Source: Cytophagales bacterium (GTDB taxonomy: Bacteria > Bacteroidota > Bacteroidia > Cytophagales > Cytophagaceae). Taken from it: a stretch of DNA of 56,577 nucleotides. Both the position numbers and the translations under genes were made by a program. Shown one piece after another: positions 45,643 through 55,261 of the stretch (its first letter is position 1; each line of letters opens with the position of its first letter). The stretch lies in contig REBA01000019.1 in assembly GCA_004294225.1 (NCBI GenBank), positions 1-56,577 on the forward strand. Reading direction: 5' to 3'. The notes beneath the pieces were generated by a model. It had not been told where the DNA came from. It searched no databases and saw nothing but the letters and a program-made list of their open reading frames with translations.

Positions 45643-46512
45643 ATGAAAGAAAAAATAATAGAAAAACTACTCTTGTTTTGTGCTCTTCTTACCATTTTCA
45701 CTACATTAGGAATTATAGCGGTTCTACTTATACAATCGTTTAATTTTTTTAAAGAGGTTTCATTTTTTGATTTTGTAACAGATACCGAATGGACTCCACT
45801 CTTCAGTAACAAACGCTATGGAATATTACCTTTACTTTCGGGTACTCTACTAACCACATTAATTGCAGTATTGGTGGCAGTTCCTATCGGTTTAATTATC
45901 GCTATATATTTGAGCGAGTATGCCCCCAAAAAAGTGAGAAGTATTCTAAAACCCTCTCTAGAAATCCTTGCTGCTGTGCCTACTGTTGTTTATGGATATT
46001 TTGCATTAGTATATGTAACACCTTTTCTTCAATCAATTTTCCCTAGTTTGTCAGGGTTCAACTCACTAAGTCCCGGATTGATGATGGGTATAATGATATT
46101 ACCATTAGTTTCCTCCCTTAGCGAAGATGCTCTTTATGCAGTTCCTAAATTTCTAAAAGAAGGTTCGTTTGCTCTTGGTGCTACTAGATTTCAAACAGCA
46201 TGGAAAGTAATGGTTCCGGCAGCATTTTCTGGAATTGCGGTATCTGTAATTTTGGCTATTTCTAGGGCGATTGGCGAAACAATGATAGTAGCCATAGCAG
46301 CTGGGCAACAACCTAGGCTTACCTTTAATCCTTTTGTGCCAGTTGAGACAGCCACAACTTATATAGTTCAGGTTAGCAGTGGAGATGTACCTCATGATTC
46401 TATAGAATATAGAACCATCTTTGCAGTAGGGATGAGCCTTTTTGTAATTACATTGATATTAAATAATATTAGCTTCTGGTTGAAAAGAAAATACCAAGCA
46501 ACTTATAGTTAA
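45643..46512 (+). CDS. pstC: Phosphate ABC transporter permease PstC
   Basis: 289-residue inner-membrane permease with about six membrane spans. The long first periplasmic loop (DTEWTPLFSNKRYGILPLLSG) and the cytoplasmic coupling helix segment (ALGATRFQTAWKVMVPAAFSGI, with EAA-type pattern) identify PstC. It forms the channel with PstA and is energised by PstB. It is 102 nt after pstS and 26 nt before pstA. Confidence 0.94.
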   Translation: MKEKIIEKLLLFCALLTIFTTLGIIAVLLIQSFNFFKEVSFFDFVTDTEWTPLFSNKRYGILPLLSGTLLTTLIAVLVAVPIGLIIAIYLSEYAPKKVRSILKPSLEILAAVPTVVYGYFALVYVTPFLQSIFPSLSGFNSLSPGLMMGIMILPLVSSLSEDALYAVPKFLKEGSFALGATRFQTAWKVMVPAAFSGIAVSVILAISRAIGETMIVAIAAGQQPRLTFNPFVPVETATTYIVQVSSGDVPHDSIEYRTIFAVGMSLFVITLILNNISFWLKRKYQATYS

Positions 46513-46538
46513 TGAATAATCATTAAAATACTATTCCT

Positions 46539-47462
46539 TTGATTAACGAAAAAAGCCAAAAGTCTATAAGGCGTCAGAAAGCATTGTCGGAAAGACTTCA
46601 GAAAATTTCTAAATCTAAATTCTATTTGATTCAAGATGAGGTGTTCAAATATTTTGGGTTGTTTTGCACTATTTTAGGGATTGCAGTTTTGATTGTTTTT
46701 TTATTTAATCTTTTTGTAACAGCAGGAAGTAGAATAGACTGGGGCTTTCTGACTAACCTACCTTCAAGAAGAGCTGCAAAAGCAGGTATTTATACCGCTT
46801 GGGTAGGAACGTTGTGGATTCTTGTTTTGACCACAATCATTGCTCTACCAATAGGAATAGCTGCTGGGGTGTATCTAGAAGAGTACAATAAGAAAAACAG
46901 ATTTTCGAGTTTATTAGAAGTAAACATTGCCAACCTTGCTGGAGTACCCTCTATAGTATATGGTTTATTAGGCTTAGAATTATTTGCTAGATTTATTGGT
47001 ACTGGAGAAAGCTTGCTTACTGGTGCCCTAACTTTAGCCTTGCTCATATTGCCTGTGATAATTGTCTCCACTAGAGAAGCATTAAAAACTGTTCCTTATA
47101 CCATAAGAGAAGCTTCTTATGCCTTAGGAGCTACGAAATGGCAAACCATTTGGAATCAAGTATTGCCAGCTTCTTTATCAGGAATTTTTACAGGGATGAT
47201 ATTGGCCCTATCTAGAGCAGTAGGCGAAACGGCTCCATTAATAGTGATAGGTGCATTAGCATTTGTTCCATTTGTTCCAACCAGCGTATTCGATTCGTTT
47301 ACAGTACTGCCAATTCAGATATTTAACTGGGTTTCTAGACCACAAAAAGAATTTTCCGTAAATGCAGCAGCAGCAATTATTGTATTACTGTCTATTACTT
47401 TTATGATGAACGGAATTGCAGTATATCTTCGTCATCGTTGGCAAAAGAAAATTAAATGGTAA
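46539..47462 (+). CDS. pstA: Phosphate ABC transporter permease PstA
   Basis: 307-residue inner-membrane permease, partner of PstC. It has about six spans; the coupling segment is ALGATKWQTIWNQVLPASLSGI and the segment SRAVGETAPLIVIGA is a PstA hallmark. It begins with TTG (46539): an upstream ATG at 46512 meets a stop after four codons and no other in-frame ATG precedes the first span. The N-terminal 30 residues are basic and cytoplasmic. It lies 30 nt before pstB. Confidence 0.93.
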   Translation: MINEKSQKSIRRQKALSERLQKISKSKFYLIQDEVFKYFGLFCTILGIAVLIVFLFNLFVTAGSRIDWGFLTNLPSRRAAKAGIYTAWVGTLWILVLTTIIALPIGIAAGVYLEEYNKKNRFSSLLEVNIANLAGVPSIVYGLLGLELFARFIGTGESLLTGALTLALLILPVIIVSTREALKTVPYTIREASYALGATKWQTIWNQVLPASLSGIFTGMILALSRAVGETAPLIVIGALAFVPFVPTSVFDSFTVLPIQIFNWVSRPQKEFSVNAAAAIIVLLSITFMMNGIAVYLRHRWQKKIKW

Positions 47463-47492
47463 AAATTATCTGCCTTTAGAATTATACTTAAC

Positions 47493-48242
47493 ATGAAAAT
47501 AGAAGCAAAAAACGTTAAATTTTTTTACGGCCAAGATCAAGTCTTGAAAGACATTTCTATGTCTATCAAGAAAAACACTGTAACAGCATTAATAGGGCCA
47601 TCTGGTTGTGGAAAATCTACTTTTCTAAGACTTTTTAATAGAATGAATGACCTTATTGAAGGAGCAAGGTTAGAAGGAGAAATATTAATAGATGGGGTAG
47701 ATATATACAATAAGAACATCAATGTGAATGAGCTAAGAAAAACTATAGGAATGGTTTTTCAGAAACCCAATCCATTCCCTAAGACGATTTATGAAAATGT
47801 TGCCTATGGATTGAAGGTAAATGGTGTTTCTGATAAAAATATTATTGAAGAAAGTGTAGAACAATCTTTGAAACAAGCGGCATTGTGGGAAGAAGTAAAA
47901 GATAAATTAAAGAAATCTGCATTTGCTCTTTCTGGTGGTCAGCAACAAAGACTTTGTATTGCTAGAGCACTTGCTGTGAAGCCATCTATACTTCTTATGG
48001 ATGAACCAGCATCTGCACTAGACCCTATTTCTTCTATTAAAATTGAAGAATTAATCTATCAACTAAAATCTTCCTATACCATATTGATTGTAACTCATAA
48101 TATGCAACAAGCTTCTAGGACGAGTGACAAAACCGCCTTCTTTTACATGGGAGAGCTGGTAGAGTTTGATGATACACGTACTTTGTTCACCAATCCCAAA
48201 AAAGAAAGAACTCAGAATTATATCACAGGAAGATTTGGTTGA
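47493..48242 (+). CDS. pstB: Phosphate ABC transporter ATPase PstB
   Basis: 249-residue ABC ATPase that powers phosphate import. Walker A is GPSGCGKST at about 34-42, the Q-loop [20 protein letters not shown] is diagnostic for PstB, the signature is LSGGQQQR at about 148 and Walker [13 protein letters not shown] at about 169. The length is normal. It is 30 nt after pstA and 50 nt before phoU. Confidence 0.97.
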   Translation: MKIEAKNVKFFYGQDQVLKDISMSIKKNTVTALIGPSGCGKSTFLRLFNRMNDLIEGARLEGEILIDGVDIYNKNINVNELRKTIGMVFQKPNPFPKTIYENVAYGLKVNGVSDKNIIEESVEQSLKQAALWEEVKDKLKKSAFALSGGQQQRLCIARALAVKPSILLMDEPASALDPISSIKIEELIYQLKSSYTILIVTHNMQQASRTSDKTAFFYMGELVEFDDTRTLFTNPKKERTQNYITGRFG

Positions 48243-48292
48243 GCATACCTGATTGATAAAATTTATCTACAAAAAAATCAAAGCATAACTAT

Positions 48293-48970
48293 ATGAATTT
48301 ATTAGAAACCGAGTTAGGGGAATTAAAAAGCGACCTTCTAGAAATGACTAATCTAGTAAGAAGCCAATTAGAAAAAACGGAGCAGGCCTTTTTTTCTTTC
48401 GATAAAGACTTAGCAAAAGAAGTCTTGAAAAATGAAAAAAGAGTAAATGCTTGTGAACTTCAGATTGATGCCAAGTCTGAACATATTCTAGCACTTTTTA
48501 ACCCAGTAGCTATTGACCTTAGATTTGTAGTAGCGTCATTGAAGATGGTTTCTAACTTAGAAAGAATAGGAGATAACGCAAAAGGTATTTCTCAATATAT
48601 CAATAAATTTGAAATGGCCTTTGATAAAAAACTGGTTCAAGAGTTGAGATTTAAAGAAATGACCGAAACAGCTCTAGAGATGCTTTCTATCTTGAGCGAA
48701 TCTTTCGAAACAGATAATACCAAACTAGCCCGCTCACTATTTACCAAAGACGAAATTTTGGATGAAATAAATGTGTCTGCCAATGTGATTATGACCAATT
48801 ATTTGATGGTTGAGAAATCACCCGAAAAAATAATGCAAGCCATATATATGATGTCTATCATTCGCAAAATGGAGCGAGTAGGCGATTATGTAACCAATAT
48901 AGCTGAAGAAATAATATTCTACGTAAAGGCAAAAGTTCTGAAACATAACCGCAAAAAAGGGACGAAATAG
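48293..48970 (+). CDS. phoU: Phosphate signalling regulator PhoU
   Basis: 225 residues forming two three-helix PhoU repeats (about 1-110 and 115-220). The metal-binding helices contain SLKMVSNLERIGDNAKGI in the first repeat and MSIIRKMERVGDYVTNIAEE in the second, both with the conserved E/D-x-D pattern. PhoU links Pst activity to the PhoR kinase and keeps the Pho regulon off when phosphate is ample. No phoR or phoB gene is in the window. It is the last gene of the pst operon. Confidence 0.94.
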   Translation: MNLLETELGELKSDLLEMTNLVRSQLEKTEQAFFSFDKDLAKEVLKNEKRVNACELQIDAKSEHILALFNPVAIDLRFVVASLKMVSNLERIGDNAKGISQYINKFEMAFDKKLVQELRFKEMTETALEMLSILSESFETDNTKLARSLFTKDEILDEINVSANVIMTNYLMVEKSPEKIMQAIYMMSIIRKMERVGDYVTNIAEEIIFYVKAKVLKHNRKKGTK

Positions 48971-49123
48971 TTGATTATAGGTTAAAAGAGTCTTTTATAT
49001 TCTAGCTTTCATTCTAGAAGAAGCAGTTTTTTCGTCAATAAATAAGAGGACATAGAAATACAGCTGATTTGTTTATAAAGAAATTTGAAGGAAAGCAGAA
49101 TGCGTAGCTAATTGTAACGAGAA

Positions 49124-49870
49124 TTATTCTTTTATCAAATTTTTATCAATACTCAACCATCGTTCTGCTCCGTCGTCTTTGATGTATGATACCAATAATC
49201 TTTTATTATTCAATCCAATAACTTTACATGGCTTGGTAACCTTAACATTCAAGTTTGCGACATAAACATCTATGAATTTGGTATCACCAATGTTGAAGCC
49301 AAAATAGATTTTATTCTCGGAATGAGAAGCTGTTTTATAAATCGTGCTTTGTTCGACTTTATGAGTTATTAAATCTCCGTTCGTATTTTTAAAGACAATA
49401 TTGAATTTACCTCTTTTGGTAGTTGAGTACAATATACCACGGTAAAATTTTTTAAACTCATATATTATGCTATCTCCAGCAACTATACCCCCATTCAAAG
49501 GAGGCATAATATCTTTAGGGAAATCTGTAATTGATTGATTATAATCATAAAGATCAGCTGAGACAGTTGCTAATGTAGTAGAGTAGAAAAATAAATAATA
49601 AGTAGTTTTAAAATCTACACTGAAATTAGTAAGCTTTATGTTTTTATTTTGTTTGTATTTGTTGTACAAATCACGCTTTGCTTCTAGAATTAACCCATTT
49701 TTGTTCATTCCTCCAATACCTAATATTTTTCTTGTAGAAGCTTCTCCTGTAACAACATCTTTCAATTGACCGTCCATTGAAGAACCTGTTGAAATATTTC
49801 CAGAATGAACAGCACAAGAGGACATAATTGAGAGAGTGAATAAGTATAGTAGAATGATTTTGATGGGCAT
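49124..49870 (-). CDS. Lipoprotein of unknown function (possibly DUF6567-like)
   Basis: 248 residues with a lipoprotein signal (IMSSCAVHSG, Cys19). The following segment (GEASTRKILGIGGMNKNGLILEAKRDLY, quoted in parts: ILGIGGMNKNG and EAKRDLYNKY) and the strand pattern NFSVDFKTTYYLF then TVSADLYDY resemble Bacteroidota lipoproteins that I recall under DUF6567, but this is uncertain. The C-terminal half (about 120-248) is beta-rich with no catalytic signature. It stands alone, leftward, with a 153-nt empty spacer to phoU. Confidence 0.65.
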   Translation of the reverse strand: MPIKIILLYLFTLSIMSSCAVHSGNISTGSSMDGQLKDVVTGEASTRKILGIGGMNKNGLILEAKRDLYNKYKQNKNIKLTNFSVDFKTTYYLFFYSTTLATVSADLYDYNQSITDFPKDIMPPLNGGIVAGDSIIYEFKKFYRGILYSTTKRGKFNIVFKNTNGDLITHKVEQSTIYKTASHSENKIYFGFNIGDTKFIDVYVANLNVKVTKPCKVIGLNNKRLLVSYIKDDGAERWLSIDKNLIKE

Positions 49871-49959
49871 TACTTTGATGTTACAAATTATAAAATTTAC
49901 TGAACAATAAAATTTTAATATGATTTTACTTTAGAGCAATTTATTATTTCTTATAAATA

Positions 49960-50952
49960 TCATACCTTATTTTCAAGCACTTTATTGCTCTGAAAATCGC
50001 TTAGATTTTTAATGGTAGTCTTCGCAATCTGGCTTAATGCTTCTTGAGTAAAAAAGGCTTGATGGCCAGTAACCAATACATTGGGGAAAGTGAGTAGGCG
50101 AAGAAAAACTTCATCGTTGATCATTTTAGCGGAAAGGTCTTCAAAGAATAAGTCTGCTTCTTCTTCATATACATCTAAGGCAAGATATCCTATTTTTAGA
50201 GATTTGAGTCCTTTGATTACTGCTTTTGTGTCAATCAGGGCACCTCTGCTGGTGTTTACCAGCATAACACCTTGTTTCATTGAATCAATAGCCTGTTCGT
50301 TGATAATATGTTTTGTAGAAGGCGTAAGTGGACAGTGTAGCGAAATAATGTTTGATTGAACATAAATTTCTTCTAGGGAAGAATATCTCATCCCTAAACT
50401 ATCGCATTCTGAATCTTGGTGAAGGTCATAGTAAAGTATCTTTGCTCCAAATCCTAAAAGGATTTTAGCGGTGATTTTCCCTATTTTTCCAATACCAATA
50501 ATTCCTATTGTTTTTTGATAGATATCAAAACCCATCAACCCATCTAAGGCAAAGTTGTTTTCTTTTACTCTATTGTAGGCACGATGGATTTTCCTGTTTA
50601 GGGTAAGAATTAATCCCACAGTATGTTCGGCTACTGCGTTGGGAGAGTAGGATGGAACCCTTACTACTACAATACCGTGTTCATTACAAGCTTTGATATC
50701 TACATTGTTGAACCCAGCACATCTTAAGGCAATAATTTTTATTCCTATGGAGCTGAGTTGCTCTACAATTTGTCTATTTAAATCATCGTTTACAAATACA
50801 CAAATACCTTCATGACCTTCAGCTAATTTGATACTATCCCCAGAAAGATGAGGCTCAAAGAAAGAAAACTGAATATTGTTTTCAATATTATTTTCTTTAA
50901 GCAGAAATTCTTTGTCGTAAGGTTTAGCACTAAAAACAGCAACTTTCATCAT
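49960..50952 (-). CDS. ldhA: D-2-hydroxyacid dehydrogenase, probably D-lactate dehydrogenase
   Basis: 330-residue NAD-dependent enzyme expected to interconvert pyruvate and D-lactate. It starts MKVAVFSAKPYDKEFL (ATG at 50949; the first ATG at 50952 gives MMKV), the LdhA-type opening. The catalytic Arg lies in RGALIDTK-preceding segment NTSRGALID, the NAD fold in GIIGIGKIGKITAKIL (about 147-162), and the acid/base His in GHQAFFTQEAL near the C-terminus. The length fits LdhA. It stands in a leftward row with the deoxyhypusine-synthase-like gene 48 nt upstream. Confidence 0.9.
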   Translation of the reverse strand: MMKVAVFSAKPYDKEFLLKENNIENNIQFSFFEPHLSGDSIKLAEGHEGICVFVNDDLNRQIVEQLSSIGIKIIALRCAGFNNVDIKACNEHGIVVVRVPSYSPNAVAEHTVGLILTLNRKIHRAYNRVKENNFALDGLMGFDIYQKTIGIIGIGKIGKITAKILLGFGAKILYYDLHQDSECDSLGMRYSSLEEIYVQSNIISLHCPLTPSTKHIINEQAIDSMKQGVMLVNTSRGALIDTKAVIKGLKSLKIGYLALDVYEEEADLFFEDLSAKMINDEVFLRLLTFPNVLVTGHQAFFTQEALSQIAKTTIKNLSDFQSNKVLENKV

Positions 50953-51000
50953 TAAGCGGTTTAGAAATTCAACTAGATTTTAAATGAACAAAGTAGGTTG

Positions 51001-51972
51001 TTACCATCCAAGTATCCATGCAAATATTAAGGGAGCTACTATGGTTGCGTCAGATTCTACTATAAATTTCGGGGTGTTGATGTCAAGTTTTCCCCAAGTA
51101 ATTTTTTCGTTTGGAACTGCACCGGAATAGGAGCCATAGCTAGTAGTAGAATCAGAGATTTGGCAGAAATATGACCAAAAAGGAATGTTTTCCATTTCCA
51201 TGTCTTGATAGAGCATCGGCACTACGCATATTGGAAAGTCGCCAGCTATTCCGCCGCCTATTTGGAAGAAGCCTACCCCTTTGCCTTCAGAGTTTTTGAT
51301 GTACCAGTCTGCTAAGAAGGTCATATACTCAATTCCGCTTTTCATGGTAGAAGGTTTGATTTGTCCTTTTATACAATAAGAAGCGAATATATTTCCCATT
51401 GTTGAGTCTTCCCAGCCAGGAACAACTATAGGAAGGTTTTTCTCAGCAGCAGCCATCATCCAGCTGTCTTTGGGGTCGATTTCATAATATTGCTCAAGTA
51501 CTCCCGAACGGAGCATTTCATACATATACTCATGAGGAAAATATCTATTGCCTTCGTCATCGGCTTTTTTCCAGAGTTGATGAATGTGTTTTTGTAATCT
51601 TCTGAAAGCTTCTTCTTCTGGGATACAGGTGTCTGTAACCCTATTATAATGATTTTCTAGCAAGTCCCACTCGTCTTGAGGGCTTAGGTCTCTGTAATTA
51701 GGCACTCTTTTATAGTGAGAGTGTGCCACTAGGTTCATAATGTCTTCTTCTAAGTTCGCACCCGTACAAGAGATTATGCTTACTTTGTCTTGTCTAATCA
51801 TTTCTGCTAATGATTTTCCTAGCTCTGCGGTACTCATGGCACCAGCAAGGGTAATCATCATTTTGCCATTGTCTGCCAAATGGGTTTCGTATCCCTTGGC
51901 AGCATCTACTAATGCGGCAGCGTTGAAATGTAAATAGTGTTTTTCGATAAATTGCGAAACAGGTCCTTTCAT
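51001..51972 (-). CDS. Deoxyhypusine synthase family protein
   Basis: 323 residues related to eukaryotic and archaeal deoxyhypusine synthase. LAGAMSTAELGKSLAEMI and SCTGANLEEDI match the NAD-binding core, and the reactive lysine is kept in ITWGKLD (WGK, about 289-291). The segment SGAVPNEKITWGK parallels the DHS active site. Bacteria lack eIF5A, so the enzyme probably transfers an aminobutyl group from spermidine to a small amine (homospermidine-type reaction). The substrate-pocket histidine of human DHS has no obvious counterpart, so specificity is open. Monocistronic or with ldhA. Confidence 0.88.
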   Translation of the reverse strand: MKGPVSQFIEKHYLHFNAAALVDAAKGYETHLADNGKMMITLAGAMSTAELGKSLAEMIRQDKVSIISCTGANLEEDIMNLVAHSHYKRVPNYRDLSPQDEWDLLENHYNRVTDTCIPEEEAFRRLQKHIHQLWKKADDEGNRYFPHEYMYEMLRSGVLEQYYEIDPKDSWMMAAAEKNLPIVVPGWEDSTMGNIFASYCIKGQIKPSTMKSGIEYMTFLADWYIKNSEGKGVGFFQIGGGIAGDFPICVVPMLYQDMEMENIPFWSYFCQISDSTTSYGSYSGAVPNEKITWGKLDINTPKFIVESDATIVAPLIFAWILGW

Positions 51973-52025
51973 GGTTTTTTAAAAATTGGATATTATGCCT
52001 TTGTAGGATATAAAATTTATATTCT

Positions 52026-52061
52026 TATGCATCCCAAAATTAACTTTATTTGGGATGCATA
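52026..52061. other. Inverted repeat upstream of the DHS-like gene
   Basis: TATGCATCCCAAA (52026-52038) and TTTGGGATGCATA (52049-52061) form a 13-bp perfect stem with a 10-nt loop. It lies 54 nt upstream of the DHS-like start and 73 nt beyond the GH3 stop, on the leftward transcripts. No T-run follows on either strand, so it may be a Rho-independent-like stem without tract, an operator, or an mRNA-protecting stem. Confidence 0.55.
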
Positions 52062-52133
52062 CAATCATGGTGATTAGAGAATATTTTAAATTAATGTTAA
52101 ATTATTGATTTTTTGAATTCTTCAAGATTTAGC

Positions 52134-54665
52134 TTATAATTCAAAATCAATACTTGCTTTGATATCTTTTGATGAAGCACCGATTAATGCTTTAAATTTA
52201 CCCTTTTCGAGTACCCATTTCTTGCCTTTGGGCTCAAAGAAAGCCAATGCTTCTTTTTTGAATTTTAGGGTAACTTTCTGAGTTTCTCCTTTCCTAATAA
52301 AAATGTTTGTGAATGCTTTGAGTTCTTTTTCAGGTCTATCAATAGTGGACTCTACATCGTGTATATATAGTTGTACAATCTCGTTACCATCTCTTTCCCC
52401 TGAGTTTTTAACTTCTATTTCTATTTGGATAGTTTCTTTGTCTTGGCTTATGGATGGTGTTCCGTAGCTAAATTGAGTGAAGGAAAGTCCAAAACCAAAT
52501 GGAAATTGAGGAGTGATTTTGTTTTTATCATAATATCTATATCCAAGGTAGATTCCTTCTTTGTAAGGTGTTTTTAGATTAGGATTTTTATATCCTTTGA
52601 GCGTAGGGTAATCTTTGTTGTTATACATCCAAGTAAATGGAATTTTACCGCTAGGGTTATAATCGCCAAATAAAACGTTAGTAATGGCTTTGCCCGTCTC
52701 GCTTCCTAGGTAAAACATATCAATGATTCCTTTTACTTTAGAAGACCAAGAAGAAATATCAAATGCAACAGTACCATTCAAGATTACAATTGTATTGGGG
52801 TTCACGGCAGAGACTGCCTTAATAAGCTCGTTTTGATTGTTTGGAAGCAATAGGTCTTCGGGAGTATCTTTGCCTTCTGTTTCATACTGGCTAGATAAAC
52901 CTACAAAGAGAATTGCAATATCAGATTTCTTTGCTTGTAGCACTGCTTCTGAGATGTTGGCGTTAGAAGTTTTGATTGGTTCGTCTCCAAAATCCCAACC
53001 TAGTTTTACATTGGCACCCATTTGACCATCGAAATATTCAAGCTTAATTTTGTGGAGTTTGTTTTGGTCTAAAAAGATCTCAACGGAATCTTTTTCTGTA
53101 CCATGCACATCCCAGTTTTCGAAAACTAGTTTGTCGTTGATGTATAGCCTTACCCCATCGTCTGCTAGTGTATAAATCACATATTTTCTAGGAACAGGCG
53201 ATACCAATACTCCCGTCCATCTTGCAGAAAAACCATCGTTGTTAATTTTTGGGTCAGGGGAGCCATCGTTATAGACAAAATCTACTTTTGGGTCTATTCT
53301 TTCTAAGACTGGCTTTCCTTCAAGATTCATATTGTTGAAATACTCTGCTTTTAGTCCAGCTTGTTTTCTGTCTCCGTCAGTAAATAAATATTCTGTACCA
53401 ATAATATTTGCTTCTTTTTTATCTAGAACATCTCCTAGAGCATAATTTATTTTTATCGAGTTACCTACTTTATTGCTTATCTCCTCTAGTGGGTTTGATA
53501 CATAGGAAGGAATAACGAATGCACTTCCACCCCCACCAGTTCTGGCGAATTTTGCGTTTGGTCCAATTACAGCAATCGATTTAATTTTTTGGATATCTAA
53601 CGGTAAAATACTGCTTTCATTTTTTAATAACACAATTCCTTTTTGTGCAGCTTCTAATGCAATTTGTTTGGTGTTTTCTGAACTTACCAATGAAGAATCT
53701 AGTTTTGGTGGGTGCTCAAACAAACCAAATTGGAATTTTGTTCTAAGTATTCTTCTGACCATATCATCAATTTGGCTTTCTTTTACTTCGCCTGCTTTTA
53801 CAGCAGCAAGTAGTTTTGTTCCAAAGAAGGTTGGCTGTGGCATTTCTAGGTCTAATCCTGAATTAGCAGATTTTGCAGTGCTATGCGTAGCATCCCAATC
53901 AGACACTACGTGACCTGTGTATCCCCATTCTTTTTTTAGCACCGTGTTTAGCAACCATTCGTGTTCGCTAGTATATGTTCCGTTGAGCAAATTGTAGGAG
54001 GCCATGATTGACATTACTTTAGCCTCGTCTATAACAGCCTTGAAAGGAACAAAATATAATTCTCTTAAAGTTCGTTCATCTACTTCTGAATTGGCATTTC
54101 TTCGCTCCCATTCTTGCTCGTTGCACACAAAGTGCTTTACACAAGCAATCACATTTTTGCTCTGAACTCCTTTAATATAGGCGACACCTAAAGCAGCAGT
54201 TAAAACCGGATCTTCTCCGTAAGACTCAAAGTTTCTACCACCATTAGGAATTCTATAAAGATTAACACAGGGAGATAAGTAATAATTTAATCCCTTGCCA
54301 ATCATTTCTTCTCCCATGGCTTTCCCTACTTTGTAAATTAGTGTAGTATCCCACGATGCTGCAAGTGCAGTAGATGCTGGGAAAGCGGTAGCTTTCCCAG
54401 TTCTAACTCCTACAGAGCCATCTGACATATAGAATGCTGGAATGCCAAGTCTTGCATTAGTATCTGTTAATAATCCGTGACCATTGAGTTGATTTATCTT
54501 TTCCTCTAAGGTCATTTTTTTTAATAAGTCTTCTACACGAATTTCTATTGGTTGATTGGCATCTAAATAGGCTTCTAATGATGTTTTTTGTGATGATGGT
54601 TTACAAGAAAAGAGTAGCAAAACACTTAAAAAGCAGAATGCAATCGAAGGGGAAGTTTTTTTCAT
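52134..54665 (-). CDS. Glycoside hydrolase family 3 lipoprotein with PA14 insert
   Basis: 843-residue beta-glucosidase-type enzyme with a lipoprotein signal (LLLFSC, Cys21). The N-terminal TIM-barrel carries the nucleophile aspartate in HVVSDWDA (about 256). A PA14 carbohydrate-binding domain (about 440-570, GLKAEYFNNMNLEGKP) is inserted in the second domain, which holds the acid/base region ETEGKDTPEDLLLP. A fibronectin type III-like domain closes the protein. Likely role: release of glucose or related sugars from beta-linked oligosaccharides or glycosides in the periplasm or at the surface. No SusC/SusD pair is nearby, so it is not part of a visible polysaccharide utilisation locus. Confidence 0.93.
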   Translation of the reverse strand: MKKTSPSIAFCFLSVLLLFSCKPSSQKTSLEAYLDANQPIEIRVEDLLKKMTLEEKINQLNGHGLLTDTNARLGIPAFYMSDGSVGVRTGKATAFPASTALAASWDTTLIYKVGKAMGEEMIGKGLNYYLSPCVNLYRIPNGGRNFESYGEDPVLTAALGVAYIKGVQSKNVIACVKHFVCNEQEWERRNANSEVDERTLRELYFVPFKAVIDEAKVMSIMASYNLLNGTYTSEHEWLLNTVLKKEWGYTGHVVSDWDATHSTAKSANSGLDLEMPQPTFFGTKLLAAVKAGEVKESQIDDMVRRILRTKFQFGLFEHPPKLDSSLVSSENTKQIALEAAQKGIVLLKNESSILPLDIQKIKSIAVIGPNAKFARTGGGGSAFVIPSYVSNPLEEISNKVGNSIKINYALGDVLDKKEANIIGTEYLFTDGDRKQAGLKAEYFNNMNLEGKPVLERIDPKVDFVYNDGSPDPKINNDGFSARWTGVLVSPVPRKYVIYTLADDGVRLYINDKLVFENWDVHGTEKDSVEIFLDQNKLHKIKLEYFDGQMGANVKLGWDFGDEPIKTSNANISEAVLQAKKSDIAILFVGLSSQYETEGKDTPEDLLLPNNQNELIKAVSAVNPNTIVILNGTVAFDISSWSSKVKGIIDMFYLGSETGKAITNVLFGDYNPSGKIPFTWMYNNKDYPTLKGYKNPNLKTPYKEGIYLGYRYYDKNKITPQFPFGFGLSFTQFSYGTPSISQDKETIQIEIEVKNSGERDGNEIVQLYIHDVESTIDRPEKELKAFTNIFIRKGETQKVTLKFKKEALAFFEPKGKKWVLEKGKFKALIGASSKDIKASIDFEL

Positions 54666-54764
54666 TAATAAATAGGTTACAATTGGTACAATTTGAATCT
54701 AAAATAGGTTAATTATTGCTAGAATTACAAATCATAACGAATAGTTAAATGATTTAATGGTGGG

Positions 54765-54802
54765 GAAATAAAAAAGAGTATTGGCTTATAACCAATACTC
54801 TT
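54765..54802 (-). terminator. Intrinsic terminator after the TerB-like gene
   Basis: On the minus strand AAGAGTATTGG (54802-54792), loop of 7 nt, CCAATACTCTT (54784-54774), then a T-rich tract TTTATTT over 54773-54765. An 11-bp perfect stem with U-tract lies 34 nt after the stop codon at 54836. Confidence 0.85.
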
Positions 54803-54835
54803 CAATAGGTAAACAAAAAAATATTTAATTGTTTA

Positions 54836-55261
54836 TTATAGGTAAAGAAAGTTGCTACACTCTTTTTTGATTTCTTCTTTTGATTTTCCTTCGGTAGTAT
54901 CCATAATCACTTTTCTTACCAATACACCTACTATAGCTTTTCTGAAGCCTAATTTCTCAGAAATAGCGATACAATCTGCGATTTCTGTTTCTGTAGCTAC
55001 ACCATCAGCCAAAAGCATTTCTACCAAATCCATTACCATATTCACTCTGTCATTATCATTGTCAGGTGTTTTGAATTTTATAGGTTCTTTGGTTTTAATT
55101 ATCTTCTTGAGCTTTTCATCTTTTAGGCCATGACGGCGACCAATACTAAATATTAGTCTTTTTTCTGCCATAGAGAATTCACCATCAGATTGAGCGATGG
55201 ATACCAAATTATTAATATGACTTTTTATTCCTTTAGTTTTTGGAGTTTCCATTAATTCCAT
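54836..55261 (-). CDS. TerB-like helical protein
   Basis: 141 residues, cytoplasmic, all-helical. The paired acidic segments AQSDGEFSMAEKRLIF (about 23-38) and LLADGVATETEIADC (about 88-102) are the two halves of the TerB-like fold, which in TerB binds a metal ion. Family members occur in stress, phage-defence and membrane-associated contexts; here there are no other ter genes, so a tellurite role is not supported. It is a single-gene unit with a candidate promoter and a clear terminator. Confidence 0.8.
   Translation of the reverse strand: MELMETPKTKGIKSHINNLVSIAQSDGEFSMAEKRLIFSIGRRHGLKDEKLKKIIKTKEPIKFKTPDNDNDRVNMVMDLVEMLLADGVATETEIADCIAISEKLGFRKAIVGVLVRKVIMDTTEGKSKEEIKKECSNFLYL

Noticed and set aside
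54836..55261. Tellurite-resistance function for the TerB-like gene
   Set aside because: No terC, terD or terE genes nearby; the fold name alone does not support the function.
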